From: DATFVA01 sp963832355
GTDB taxonomy: Bacteria > Bacteroidota > Ignavibacteria > Ignavibacteriales > Ignavibacteriaceae
Assembly (NCBI GenBank): GCA_963832355.1
Contig: CAWHTX010000008.1
Span: 1 to 64,000 of the forward strand
Direction: 5' to 3'
DNA: 64,000 nucleotides
Shown here: in pieces, positions 16,510 to 25,071 of the stretch
Layout: each line of letters opens with the position of its first letter
Position numbering within the stretch: the stretch's first letter is position 1
The notes under the pieces: model-generated
What the model saw: the letters and a program-made list of their open reading frames with translations, nothing else
Databases searched by the model: none
Told to the model about the DNA's origin: nothing
Program-made: the position numbers and the translations under genes

Positions 16510-16782
16510 ATGGCAAGTCATAAATCGGCAAAGAAAAGAATACGTACTACGGAAAGAAAAAGAGAGAGTAATAAAAGTTATGAATCTATGCTAAAGACCC
16601 ATTACAAGAAAGTACTGGAAGCCGGTAGTAAAGAGGAAGCAGAAAAATTATATAAAGAAGCCGTTGCCGTAATTGACAAAGGTGCAAGCAAAGGAATTAT
16701 TCACAGCAATAATGCATCCCGTAAAAAAGCTGCGTTAACCCGTCATCTTAATAAGCTTAGCCAGACAAAAGAGGAAAAATAA
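16510..16782 (+). CDS. rpsT: 30S ribosomal protein S20
   Basis: At 90 residues this is of normal length. The very basic N-terminus MASHKSAKKRIRTTERKR and the conserved IHSNNASRKKAALTRHLN C-terminal helix are diagnostic. It binds 16S rRNA in the body of the 30S subunit. Monocistronic with its own promoter and terminator, as is common for rpsT. Confidence 0.98.
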   Translation: MASHKSAKKRIRTTERKRESNKSYESMLKTHYKKVLEAGSKEEAEKLYKEAVAVIDKGASKGIIHSNNASRKKAALTRHLNKLSQTKEEK

Positions 16783-16809
16783 ATCCTGGTAAAATTATTT
16801 TTTTGAACG

Positions 16810-16836
16810 AGGCTCTTTTTGAAGAGCCTTTTTTAT
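16810..16836 (+). terminator. rpsT terminator
   Basis: AGGCTCTT-tttg-AAGAGCCT stem followed by a T7 run, 27 bases after the stop codon. Confidence 0.9.
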
Positions 16837-16917
16837 TATATGGATTTAATGATTCATAATATATGATTAAATTTGTATAAGAAATATTTTACGTTATTAA
16901 CTATCCGGGGAGAAAAC

Positions 16918-17415
16918 ATGCACGAAAAAAGTATAGAATTATTGAATAAAGCAGTTGCTGACGAACTCAGTGCAGTTCATCAGTACATGTATTTCCATTT
17001 CCACTGCGATGACCAGGGTTATGATTTGCTCGCTAATTTATTCAGGAAGACCGCTATTACTGAAATGCTTCACATAGAGAGACTGGCTGAGAGAATTTTA
17101 TTCCTTAAAGGCGAAGTGGAGATGACCGCTTCTACTGAGGTTCAGAAATTACAAGATGTAGAAAAAATGCTGAAACTTGCAGCAAAGATGGAAGAGGACA
17201 GTGCTCACGAGTACAACCAATGGGCAAATGAATGTTCAGCAAATGCAGACTCCGTTTCAAAGCAGCTTTTTGAAGGTCTTGTAGTGGAAGAGGAAACTCA
17301 TTTTGATCAGTATGATACTGAGCTTGACAATTTGAAAAAATTCGGTCCCAATTATCTTGCGCTGCAGTCGATTGAGAGAAGCAAAGGCAGAGACACCGGC
17401 GCAGGTCCAGCCTAA
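16918..17415 (+). CDS. bfr: Bacterioferritin-like di-iron protein
   Basis: A 165-residue four-helix ferritin fold. It has LSAVHQYMYFHFHCDDQGY in helix A, a central EMLHIERLAERILFL helix with the di-iron ExxH, and VVEEETHFDQYDTEL with the second ExxH. These give a complete ferroxidase centre for iron storage and detoxification. I start at ATG 16918 after CGGGGAGA; an upstream in-frame start would add 15 residues without a ribosome site. A separate transcription unit ended by a strong hairpin. Confidence 0.88.
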   Translation: MHEKSIELLNKAVADELSAVHQYMYFHFHCDDQGYDLLANLFRKTAITEMLHIERLAERILFLKGEVEMTASTEVQKLQDVEKMLKLAAKMEEDSAHEYNQWANECSANADSVSKQLFEGLVVEEETHFDQYDTELDNLKKFGPNYLALQSIERSKGRDTGAGPA

Positions 17416-17467
17416 TAAAATAATTAAGCTCTCTTACCGAACTAAAGATTTGCTGATCTTCATACCA

Positions 17468-17509
17468 GTTTAAGCCCGGATATCCATTCAGGGATTCCGG
17501 GCTTTAAAC
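17468..17509 (+). terminator. Terminator hairpin after bacterioferritin gene
   Basis: GTTTAAGCCCGGA and TCCGGGCTTTAAAC form a stem of about 12 bp around a 15-base loop, 53 bases after the stop. The A/T-rich lower stem makes it usable in both directions. Between here and 17736 I see no gene. Confidence 0.6.
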
Positions 17510-17736
17510 CGAAAATGGAGCAGACATTATATATGAAGTCTGATTCGTCTTTGCGAATTTGTTTAGAAGACAAATTGACCATCTTTCATCCCCACACAGA
17601 ATTAATCCACGTATCCGGTTTTGACAGACCTGATTTAACCCCGGCTTAAACGGAAAGATTACCCACATTGACGACAAAAATGTCAATAATTCGGTTCTGA
17701 GCCTCCATTTTTTGCCCATAATCGCCGGAATCTATG

Positions 17737-17752
17737 TGGCAAAAGTTTTGCT
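17737..17752 (+). promoter_or_regulatory. Sigma-54-type -24/-12 promoter
   Basis: TGGCAAAAGTTTTGCT matches the sigma-54 consensus TGGCAC-N5-TTGCW, with GG at -24 and GC at -12 spaced exactly. It lies 34 bases upstream of the small ORF at 17786. An enhancer binding site could not be located. Confidence 0.5.
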
Positions 17753-17785
17753 TGTTATGGAGTAACTAGTTGAGTGGAGGATTTT

Positions 17786-17890
17786 ATGAACATTGAAGCT
17801 GTATTGATTCTGGTGCAGGTATTTATTTTAATTTACCTGGGACTGAAATTCTATAAAAAGGTCGTTACTAACAGATTAAGGATTAAATAA
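17786..17890 (+). CDS. 34-residue membrane peptide
   Basis: ATG at 17786 is preceded by a good Shine-Dalgarno (GTGGAGGA, 6 bases), rare in this window, and by a sigma-54-like promoter. The peptide is MNIEAVLILVQVFILIYLG, then a lysine/arginine-rich tail LKFYKKVVTNRLRIK: one transmembrane helix of about 17 residues with a positive cytosolic end. I do not recognise it. The combined expression signals make it a real small gene candidate rather than chance. Confidence 0.5.
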   Translation: MNIEAVLILVQVFILIYLGLKFYKKVVTNRLRIK

Positions 17891-17983
17891 TCTCATTTAA
17901 GGTGTCACTTTAATCTACCCCGTAACACTATCTTTCTGATATCTTTTTTACCAAACCCCCAAAATTAAAGAAAGGATAGTGTT

Positions 17984-18900
17984 ATGATCAGAAAAGCCAC
18001 TATTCGGCTCTCCCTATTTTTCCTCGGACTTCTCTTCTTTTCATCTTCTTCTTACGGTACCAACCATATGGTTGAGGTAGCTAATTTTTCCTTTTCTCCT
18101 TCAATCATCAGTGCGGCGGTTGGCGATACAATTACCTGGAACTGGGTTAGCGGTACACATACTACAACGTGTGATGGTACCTCGGGAACTTCACTCCCCC
18201 CCGGCGCCGCTACCTGGAATGAACCGATCAACAGTTCTGCAACAACGTATTCATATGTAATAGAAATCGACGGCGAATACAATTTTGTCTGCCTGTTTCA
18301 CCCCAGTATGACCGGTACGATTACAGCAGTGCCGCTGCCGGTAGAACTGGTATCGTTCACTGCTCTTCTGAATGACGGGTTTGCTGAACTGCAATGGAAA
18401 ACAGCAACGGAAAGTAATAACAGAGGTTTTGAAATAGAGCGAAAAGCTGCAGCAGGATGGGAGAAGATCGGATTCATTGAAGGGACATGGAACCACGACC
18501 AATGAAAACCAGTATAGATTCAGGGATGATGTAAGAAGAATTCAGTCGGAATCAATAAGCTACAGACTAAGGCAGGTCGATTTCAACGGAACATATGAAT
18601 ACAGCAGCGAGGTTCATATTAGTATGAATGCTCCTTCATCCTTCTCTCTTATGCAGAACTTCCCTAATCCTTTCAACCCTTCAACAAAGATTAACTTTTC
18701 TGTCCCGCAAGCTTCGCATGTACGTATTAAAAGTCTATGATGCTACCGGAAGTGAGGTTAGAACACTATTGAATCAGAATAAAGCAGCGGGAAATTATTC
18801 CTTAAATTTCAATGCTGATGAACTGGCCAGCGGTATTTATTATTATACTATCTCTGCGGGTTCATTCAGCAGTACAAAAAAAATGATCTTAATGAAATAG
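17984..18900 (+). CDS. Secreted cupredoxin-like protein with T9SS sorting domain (two frameshifts)
   Basis: The signal peptide (residues 1-25) is followed by a plastocyanin-like domain. Copper ligands are visible: His in SGTHTTTC and the C-x2-H-x2-M motif FVCLFHPSM. The linker PLPVELVSFTALLNDG is typical of Ignavibacteria secreted proteins, and the C-terminal type-A sorting domain (NFPNPFNPST.. to KKMILMK) targets the type IX secretion system. The reading frame breaks twice: near 18482-18484 (GGG for GG restores EGHGTTTNENQY) and at the A4 tract 18729-18732 (AAA restores RIKVYDATGSE). Pieces: 17984-18505, frame continuing to about 18730, and to 18900. Confidence 0.8.
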
Positions 18901-18915
18901 TATCAAATTCAATAA

Positions 18916-18940
18916 TCAGCCGGTGAAACCAGCCGGCTGA
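18916..18940 (+). terminator. Hairpin terminator after cupredoxin gene
   Basis: TCAGCCGG-tgaaaccag-CCGGCTGA, a perfect 8-bp stem followed by GTTTATT, 15 bases after the stop. Confidence 0.65.
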
Positions 18941-19058
18941 GTTTATTCCTGTCATCCTTCCCTTTCGCTTCATTCCACTATTAAAACAGCATTTACCTTT
19001 GGAACGTTTATTTGAATTGGCTAAATTAACAATACATAAAATTCTCTCATCTATAAGA

Positions 19059-19066
19059 GGGGGGGG
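19059..19066 (+). repeat. G8 homopolymer in 5' region of envelope gene
   Basis: Eight consecutive G residues lie 43 bases before the ATG at 19109, in an otherwise AT-rich leader. Tracts of this length in promoters can change length by slipped-strand mispairing. Confidence 0.5.
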
Positions 19067-19108
19067 ATTTTACTTATTAAAGCGGAGAACTAATCTAATA
19101 GGTAAAAT

Positions 19109-20431
19109 ATGACAAGAATTTTTACTTTCCTTTTCCTGTTAATCACCTCAACCGGCTTATTATTTTCCCAAACATCAGGAGAATCCCCTTTGCAGGGAAA
19201 ACTGCTTTTATCAATCAGCGGCGGTGTAACTATTCCGCAGACAGATTTCAAAGAGATTGAACTTGGACCCATTGGGGTAGGCAGTCTGGAATACTTTTTT
19301 TCAATCAAATCAAGACATGCTCTTGGACTGCGTCTGCTGGGAGGCCTGGGAACATTATCAGGTTCTGATGACAGACATCCTCCTTATGATTTTACGGATG
19401 ATATTTTCTTTATAGGAGGAGGCATTGTTTACAGCTATGCCGTGAATGAAACCTTTCTGCCTTACATATATTTAGGTGCTTCAAACGTCTGGTATAATCC
19501 GGAGGATCCCGAGGGATCTCCCATTCTAACCGGGAAACCGGCATCAGAAAGTTTATCCAGGGTAAATTATAACGGTGAGATTGGTCTCAGATTCAATCTG
19601 ACTAAAAGATTAGCATTTAATATCAGCGGAGGCGAGTATTTCTGTTTCGGCGATCAGCTGGACGGTATAGATGCGGGGAAGCATAACGATGTTTTTCTGT
19701 ATGGCATGATTGGAGTTTCTGTTTCATTCTTCGGTGAAACAGATGAAGACGGAGACGGCGTATGGGATTCAGATGACGCCTGTCCACATACTCCGGCAGG
19801 AGTTCAGGTTGATCTTTTGGGATGTCCTGTTGATACAGACCGCGACGGAGTGCCGGATTACAAAGACAGATGTACAGGAACGCCTGTTGGTATTGAAGTA
19901 GATGAATCAGGCTGTCCTCTTGACACAGATAAGGACGGTATTCCTGATTATATGGATAACTGTCCCGATTCTCCGCGAGGAGTTCCTGTAAATGATATGG
20001 GTTGTATTAAAGATTCGGATAATGACGGTGTTGCAGATTATAAAGACGACTGTCCCGATACTCCTCCGGGCCTACACGTTGACGCCAGGGGCTGTCCTGA
20101 TGACCTGAACCGTAACGGAATTCCCGATTACCTGGAAAAGGAGGAACCTGCACCAGAACCCAAACCGGAAAAACATGCTTATGATTTGCAAAATGAGCGT
20201 ATAGTTAAAGATATGATCTTTACCGATGGAACATTATACACAGCACAGATTTCTGCCTGGAGAACCAGGATTAAAGCTGACTCAGAAGCAGAAAAATTAA
20301 GGCAAAAAGGATATAATGCGTTTGTAGCGCAGATCTATTTTGACGAATGGAATGAAACCTGGTACAGGGTACGTGTTGGTTACTTTAAAACATTTAATGA
20401 AGCAGAATCTGCGGCCCAAAAACTGAGATAG
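19109..20431 (+). CDS. Outer-membrane barrel protein with TSP3 repeats and SPOR domain
   Basis: The 440-residue product has a signal peptide (1-20), then a predicted beta-barrel of about 190 residues with alternating aromatic strands. Five thrombospondin type-3 calcium-binding repeats follow (DEDGDGVWDSDDACP, DTDRDGVPDYKDRC, DTDKDGIPDYMDNCP, DSDNDGVADYKDDCP, DLNRNGIPDY). A C-terminal SPOR domain (YTAQISAWRTRI..YRVRVGYFKTFNEA) normally binds denuded peptidoglycan at septa. This is an OmpA-like layout in which SPOR replaces the OmpA domain. It probably tethers the outer membrane to the wall. Confidence 0.8.
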   Translation: MTRIFTFLFLLITSTGLLFSQTSGESPLQGKLLLSISGGVTIPQTDFKEIELGPIGVGSLEYFFSIKSRHALGLRLLGGLGTLSGSDDRHPPYDFTDDIFFIGGGIVYSYAVNETFLPYIYLGASNVWYNPEDPEGSPILTGKPASESLSRVNYNGEIGLRFNLTKRLAFNISGGEYFCFGDQLDGIDAGKHNDVFLYGMIGVSVSFFGETDEDGDGVWDSDDACPHTPAGVQVDLLGCPVDTDRDGVPDYKDRCTGTPVGIEVDESGCPLDTDKDGIPDYMDNCPDSPRGVPVNDMGCIKDSDNDGVADYKDDCPDTPPGLHVDARGCPDDLNRNGIPDYLEKEEPAPEPKPEKHAYDLQNERIVKDMIFTDGTLYTAQISAWRTRIKADSEAEKLRQKGYNAFVAQIYFDEWNETWYRVRVGYFKTFNEAESAAQKLR

Positions 20432-20446
20432 GTATTGAATGGTTTT

Positions 20447-20520
20447 AGTTGTCACACTGAGCTGGTTGGATCCTGCCGGCGGGTGTGACAACTTCATTAC
20501 CTGCAGGCATCGAGTGCAGG
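20447..20520. repeat. REP-like hairpin between convergent genes
   Basis: AGTTGTCACAC (20447-20457) and GTGTGACAACT (20483-20493) are a perfect 11-bp inverted repeat. The left arm continues as GTCACACTGAGC, the opening of a GTCACACTGAGC..GTGTGAC intergenic repeat that I know from many Bacteroidetes-like genomes. A second hairpin CCTGCA/TGCAGG follows at 20500-20520. It sits between two convergent genes and can act as a bidirectional terminator. Confidence 0.6.
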
Positions 20521-20537
20521 CGTTTGATAAATAGAAA

Positions 20538-21933
20538 TTAAATTCCCCGGGATTCTCCCCTGATCATCTGCCAGACCGTTAAAAGAATTATCTGAATATC
20601 GAGCCATAAGCTCCAGTTCTCAATATACCAGAGATCATATTCAATACGCTTTTTCGTTCTTATAGTATTCTCTTCATAATCTAAAACATCCCCTCTTAAT
20701 CCGTGTACCTGTGCCCATCCCGTAATACCCGGTTTTACCCAGCTCCTTATCCTTATTTCTTCAACAATATTTTCATAGACAGCGTTAAACGGAAGTGCAT
20801 GCGGCCTGGGTCCGACAACAGACATCTCCCCTTTAAATACATTTATAAATTGAGGAATCTCATCAAGATTTGATTTTCTGAGAAACCTGCCTATGCCCGT
20901 GATGCGTGGATCATTCTCAACAAGGGGTTTATACGTCTCTCCTTTCGGATCTACATGCATTGTTCTGAATTTATAGCATTTAAATATCTTATTGTTGGTT
21001 CCGATCCGGTCCTGCCGGAAAAGCAAAGGTCCTTTGGAGAATATTTTATTAATGATGTAGAGCAGGGGAAACATCCAGGAAAGTACCAGGATAATAAAGG
21101 ATCAAAGAGAAAAACAGATCAAATATCCGCTTAATGAATCGCCAGTGCAGCTCTGCCAGGGGTTCGCTTCTTACCCTGATAATTGGAAAGTCCCCCATCA
21201 TATTTACCTGAAATTTCTTCGAAACAAATCGGAAATAATCAGGAATTATATTTACACGTACCGCCTTTTTATTACAGATGTGAATTATCTCATCAAGCTG
21301 TTCGGACTCATAAATCGGAAGAGCTATAATTACCTCATCCACCCTTTTCTCATTCAGTATCTTATCCAGCGAAGTGATAGTTCCGATTACACTGTCTGAT
21401 CCGGCCTCATTATCATCCAGATATCCGATAAAATTATATCCGAATTCTTTATGGCGCTCAAGCATATCATAAAACCCCCTGCCGATCTCACCGGCTCCGA
21501 TAATAAGAAGATTCCACGAATTTTTTCTACGACTTCTGACGGAACTAAGAATTCCTCTTATGACAATTACCCGGGCACTTATAAACAGAAATAAAATCAC
21601 AGCATACAGAAGGATGAAATTTCTGGTAAAAAGATCTTCTTTAACAAAAAAGATGAACATTACTGAGGCCAGTATCTGAATTATGGTGCTTTTGAAAATA
21701 TTTACTATCTGAAAGGTATAGTAACGCGTTCTGAGGTCATCATAGAAGCTGACAACATTGGAAACAAAATACCAGAGGAAATTCAGCACAGCCAGCAGAA
21801 CGAACATATAATTCCGGTCTACGAGTGTATTGAATGACTGGGCAATGACTGCCGCTAATAAGAAAGCTGAATTCAGGAGTACGAGATCTAAAAACAGTCT
21901 TAAATAATAACTCGATTTCTGAGCGGCAATCAT
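20538..21933 (-). CDS. Initiating sugar-phosphate transferase (WcaJ/WbaP type), frameshifted
   Basis: The N-terminal half (from 21933) has about five transmembrane helices and a Rossmann-like CoA-binding domain (IIGAGEIGRGFYDML..GYLDDNE). The C-terminal half is a bacterial sugar transferase: FRQDRIGTNNKIFKCYKFRTM, LRKSNLDEIPQFINVFKGEM, GPRPHALPF and KPGITGWAQVHGLRG. It loads the first sugar phosphate onto undecaprenyl phosphate for exopolysaccharide. One extra base in the AAA at 21096-21098 splits it into 21049-21933 and 20538-21074. Removing it gives LILIILVLSWMFPLL across the last helix. Likely one intact gene of about 465 residues. Confidence 0.88.
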
Positions 21934-21935
21934 TT

Positions 21936-23063
21936 TTACTTTTTACCCTCATCATAAAACAATTGATATTTATCGCTTACATATTTTTTAATCTTTTCCT
22001 CAAACACCGATCTGTCAAACTTTTCTGCATACTCGTGCAGCTTTGCCGGATTGAAATTATGCGTTTCCGCTCAAACCTGCCAATTCCTTCAATTAAATCC
22101 TCAACTGTCTGTTCATTGAAATGAATACCTGTCTCACCATCCCGGATTGTTTCTGCGGTACCCCCTTTGTTAAGCGCTATAACAGGAGTTCCGCAGGAGA
22201 GAGCTTCCAGAGGGACTATTCCAAAATCCTCCTCAGCAGCAAAAATAAATGCCTGTGCTTCCTGCATAAATGTTACCATCGTACCGGAATCAAGATAACC
22301 TGCAAATTCGATATTTGATCCTGCCCTCATTTTCAGCTTTTCCTTTTCAGGTCCGCTTCCGATAACAACAAGCTTTTTGTCAGGCATTTTAGTGAATGCA
22401 TCAACTATAATATCAACTCTTTTGTACGGGACAAGTCTTGAGGCAGTAACATAAAAATTTTTTTTGTTCCCTGAAACCGGGAACTTTTCAGTATCCACCG
22501 GAGGATAAATTACATCAGAATCCCGGTTGTATATTCTTTTTATTTTTCCTGCAATGTAGTGAGAGTTTGCAATAAACCAGGTTACATTATCAGCCGATTT
22601 AACATCCCAGCTGCGAAGATAATTAATAATTTTACGCGCTGCGATCCCTTTAATACCCTTATTCAGATTTGCTTCCTCAAGATACATTTCGGCTTCGTCC
22701 CATGCATACCGCATAGGGGTATGACAATAACAGATATGAAGCTGATCTTTTTTTGTTCTCACTCCTTTGGCAACCGAGTGAGAACTTGAAATGATTACTT
22801 TATAGCCTGACAGATCAAACTTTTCTATCGCGTTGGGAAAGAGCGGCAGATACTTACGGTGTGATTTCTCGGGCAAAAGGTAAATTCTGAATATATGATG
22901 TGTGAGCATGTCTACCTTGTAAGATCTGTGCTCTCTCCCCGGGATTTAAGAAATCAACAAGGGAAAAGATATCCGCTTCCGGCCAGATATTAAGAAAAGA
23001 TTCGATACATTTCTCTGCACCGGCGTAATTAACAAACCATTCATGTACAATTGCAATATTCAA
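21936..23063 (-). CDS. Glycosyltransferase family 4, two frameshifts
   Basis: A GT-B fold enzyme of about 375 residues. The N-terminus (MNIAIVHEWFVNYAGAEK, 23063) has the acceptor-domain glycine-rich loop. The C-terminal donor domain has ASRLVPYKRVDIIV, VIGSGPEKEKL, EEDFGIVPLEALSCGTPVIA and GGTAETI with the EX7E motif. Frames break at the GGG of 22871-22873 (extra base; restored NLPFAEKSHRKYLPLF) and at about 22060-22063 (missing base; restored RHNFNPAKLHEYAEKF). The true end is the TAA at 21936-21938, just before the sugar transferase start. It probably adds a sugar in the exopolysaccharide repeat unit. Confidence 0.85.
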
Positions 23064-23106
23064 GAATTTTAGAAGTATTTATCCGACAAAATAAAAAAAA
23101 CCGGTG

Positions 23107-24207
23107 TTAATTATTCTCATTAATAATATTGATCCATCCCTGATCAAAATTATCTTTTGTAAACCTGGTTACATTTAGTTTACCTTTTTTTATCAGATCA
23201 TTTCTGAGATTTTCCTGTGTCAACATCATTTCTATCTTATCGGCTATGTCTTTCGGGGCGGATGCGTCACAATATAATGCCGCATCACCACAAACCTCTG
23301 GCAGTGATGCTTCCCTGGACACAATAACAGGGGTACCGGCAGCCATTGCTTCAATAGGGGGTATACCAAATCCCTCATAAAATGAAGGAAAAACAAATAC
23401 ATCGGCCATTTTATAAATACCGGGTAGCAGGTCACCATCTATGTAACCGGTAAACAAGACATTATCAGCAAGCACTTTATTTTCATTCATTATGGTTTTG
23501 ATCCCCTCATCAGAAACAATGAATCCCTCCTTTTTCCCGGTTGCAACCATCTTGATTTTAATGTTTCTATCAAGTAGGATTTTATATGCAAGTAAAAGAT
23601 TCTTTAAATTTTTATGTGGTTTTATATTACCGACAAAAAGGATAAATCTTTCGGGTAAACTATATTTTTTTCTTATCAAATCTTCTTTATCCTTATTCAG
23701 AGTTGCAGACTTGAAATTAAAGCCCGGATAAAGGACTGTGAGTTTTTCTCTGTTTATACCAGTGTATTTAACTATTTCCGATTCTGAAAACCTGGAGATT
23801 GTAACTGTTTTATCAAAATGAGTTAAAGCATAATTTATTAAAAAACGTGAATAAAGTTTTTGCAGGAGAGACAGCTGATCACTGAAGGCCAGATGATAAA
23901 CATCATGAATGATCACAATTTTTTTTCTTGCCTTTACCGGCAGGACAGGAACGTTATAATGGGGACAAATAAAAATATCACAAGCGGGAATTTTCAGGGG
24001 GATCTCAAGCTGTTCCTTTAAAGAGTAGATCCTGCTTTTGCAGTCAATAATCCTTACAGTTTCTGACCAACTAAATCTTGTTAGAATTTCTCTGTTACCC
24101 AAAAGGATTAAATTATATTTATTTACTAAATTTGGTACAAGATTTCGTATATAAGTACCGATACCGGAATGATTTATCATCCTGGCATCAATAGCAACAT
24201 CAACCAT
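23107..24207 (-). CDS. Glycosyltransferase family 4
   Basis: This intact 366-residue GT-B glycosyltransferase has IDARMINHSGIGTYIRNLV at the N-terminus (acceptor loop) and donor-site signatures FVGNIKPHKNLKNLLLAYK, FPSFYEGFGIPPIEAMAAGTPVI and SLPEVCGDAA. The EX7E motif is E-GFGIPPIE. It resembles mannosyl- or rhamnosyltransferases of exopolysaccharide loci; the sugar cannot be told. It starts 48 bases from the divergent GT2 gene and is the first gene of the leftward arm. Confidence 0.88.
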   Translation of the reverse strand: MVDVAIDARMINHSGIGTYIRNLVPNLVNKYNLILLGNREILTRFSWSETVRIIDCKSRIYSLKEQLEIPLKIPACDIFICPHYNVPVLPVKARKKIVIIHDVYHLAFSDQLSLLQKLYSRFLINYALTHFDKTVTISRFSESEIVKYTGINREKLTVLYPGFNFKSATLNKDKEDLIRKKYSLPERFILFVGNIKPHKNLKNLLLAYKILLDRNIKIKMVATGKKEGFIVSDEGIKTIMNENKVLADNVLFTGYIDGDLLPGIYKMADVFVFPSFYEGFGIPPIEAMAAGTPVIVSREASLPEVCGDAALYCDASAPKDIADKIEMMLTQENLRNDLIKKGKLNVTRFTKDNFDQGWINIINENN

Positions 24208-24255
24208 AAATCGTCATTCTAATTATTAGGATTAGATTCATTTGATTCCCATACT

Positions 24256-25071
24256 ATGTTAATATCAGTCATCACACCTACTTATAATTCTGAAGAAACG
24301 ATTGCCCGTAATATTAATTCCGTTATACACCAAAACTATGATAATTTTGAACACATTATTATAGATAATTTAAGCAGTGACAAAACTATCGAAATCGCCG
24401 GAAAAATATATAATGAAAATAAAATTCCTTCCAAATTAAGAATAATAAGTGAAAAGGATAATGGTATTTCGGATGCTTTTAATAAAGGTATAAAAGCAGC
24501 TAAAGGTGAAGTTATCGCCATTCTGAATAGTGATGATTTATACTTTAATGAAAATGTTTTCACACGGGTAAATAGTGTCTTTAACGATAAAAATGTACTT
24601 TTTGTCCATGGGAACCTCTATTTTATTGATGAGAAGTTCGGAACCAATATTCGAAAACCGTTATTATGCAGGATTGAGAAGGGAATGCCTTTTAACCACC
24701 CAACAATATTCATAAAGAAAGAACTTTTTGAAAAATGGGGACTTTTTGATTTATCGTTAAAATATGCAATGGATTATGAACTGATTGTACGATTCGAAAA
24801 GAAAATAAATGATTTCCGAAATTCAGGCTGGTTCATTGAAGGAGAACCTCTGGCAATTCAATACGCGGGCGGGGCTTCCTGGAAAAATGAGATCGCATCT
24901 CTAAATGAAGTGAAAAAGATCCTTAAAAGACACGATTTATGGAATATATCGGCAAAGACTAATTATTTCTATCGAATATCCAGAACAGTCCTGAAAGGAT
25001 ATTTGTCAAAATTGGGACTTGATTTCGCGGTTAAGAACTGGCGCAATATAAAGTGGAAGAATAAAAATTGA
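24256..25071 (+). CDS. Glycosyltransferase family 2
   Basis: A 271-residue GT-A enzyme opening with ISVITPTYNSEETIARNINSV. The nucleotide-sugar site is seen in DNLSSDKTIEIA and the DXD equivalent in AILNSDDLYFNENVF. KKELFEKWGLFDLSLKYAMDYELIVRF is the acceptor region. Similar to WcaA-like transferases. It begins the rightward, AT-rich arm of the exopolysaccharide locus and overlaps the flippase start (TTGA). Confidence 0.88.
   Translation: MLISVITPTYNSEETIARNINSVIHQNYDNFEHIIIDNLSSDKTIEIAGKIYNENKIPSKLRIISEKDNGISDAFNKGIKAAKGEVIAILNSDDLYFNENVFTRVNSVFNDKNVLFVHGNLYFIDEKFGTNIRKPLLCRIEKGMPFNHPTIFIKKELFEKWGLFDLSLKYAMDYELIVRFEKKINDFRNSGWFIEGEPLAIQYAGGASWKNEIASLNEVKKILKRHDLWNISAKTNYFYRISRTVLKGYLSKLGLDFAVKNWRNIKWKNKN

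Noticed and set aside
17504..17719. 71-residue minus-strand frame
   Set aside because: It reads through the terminator hairpin region, has no motif and ends without neighbours.
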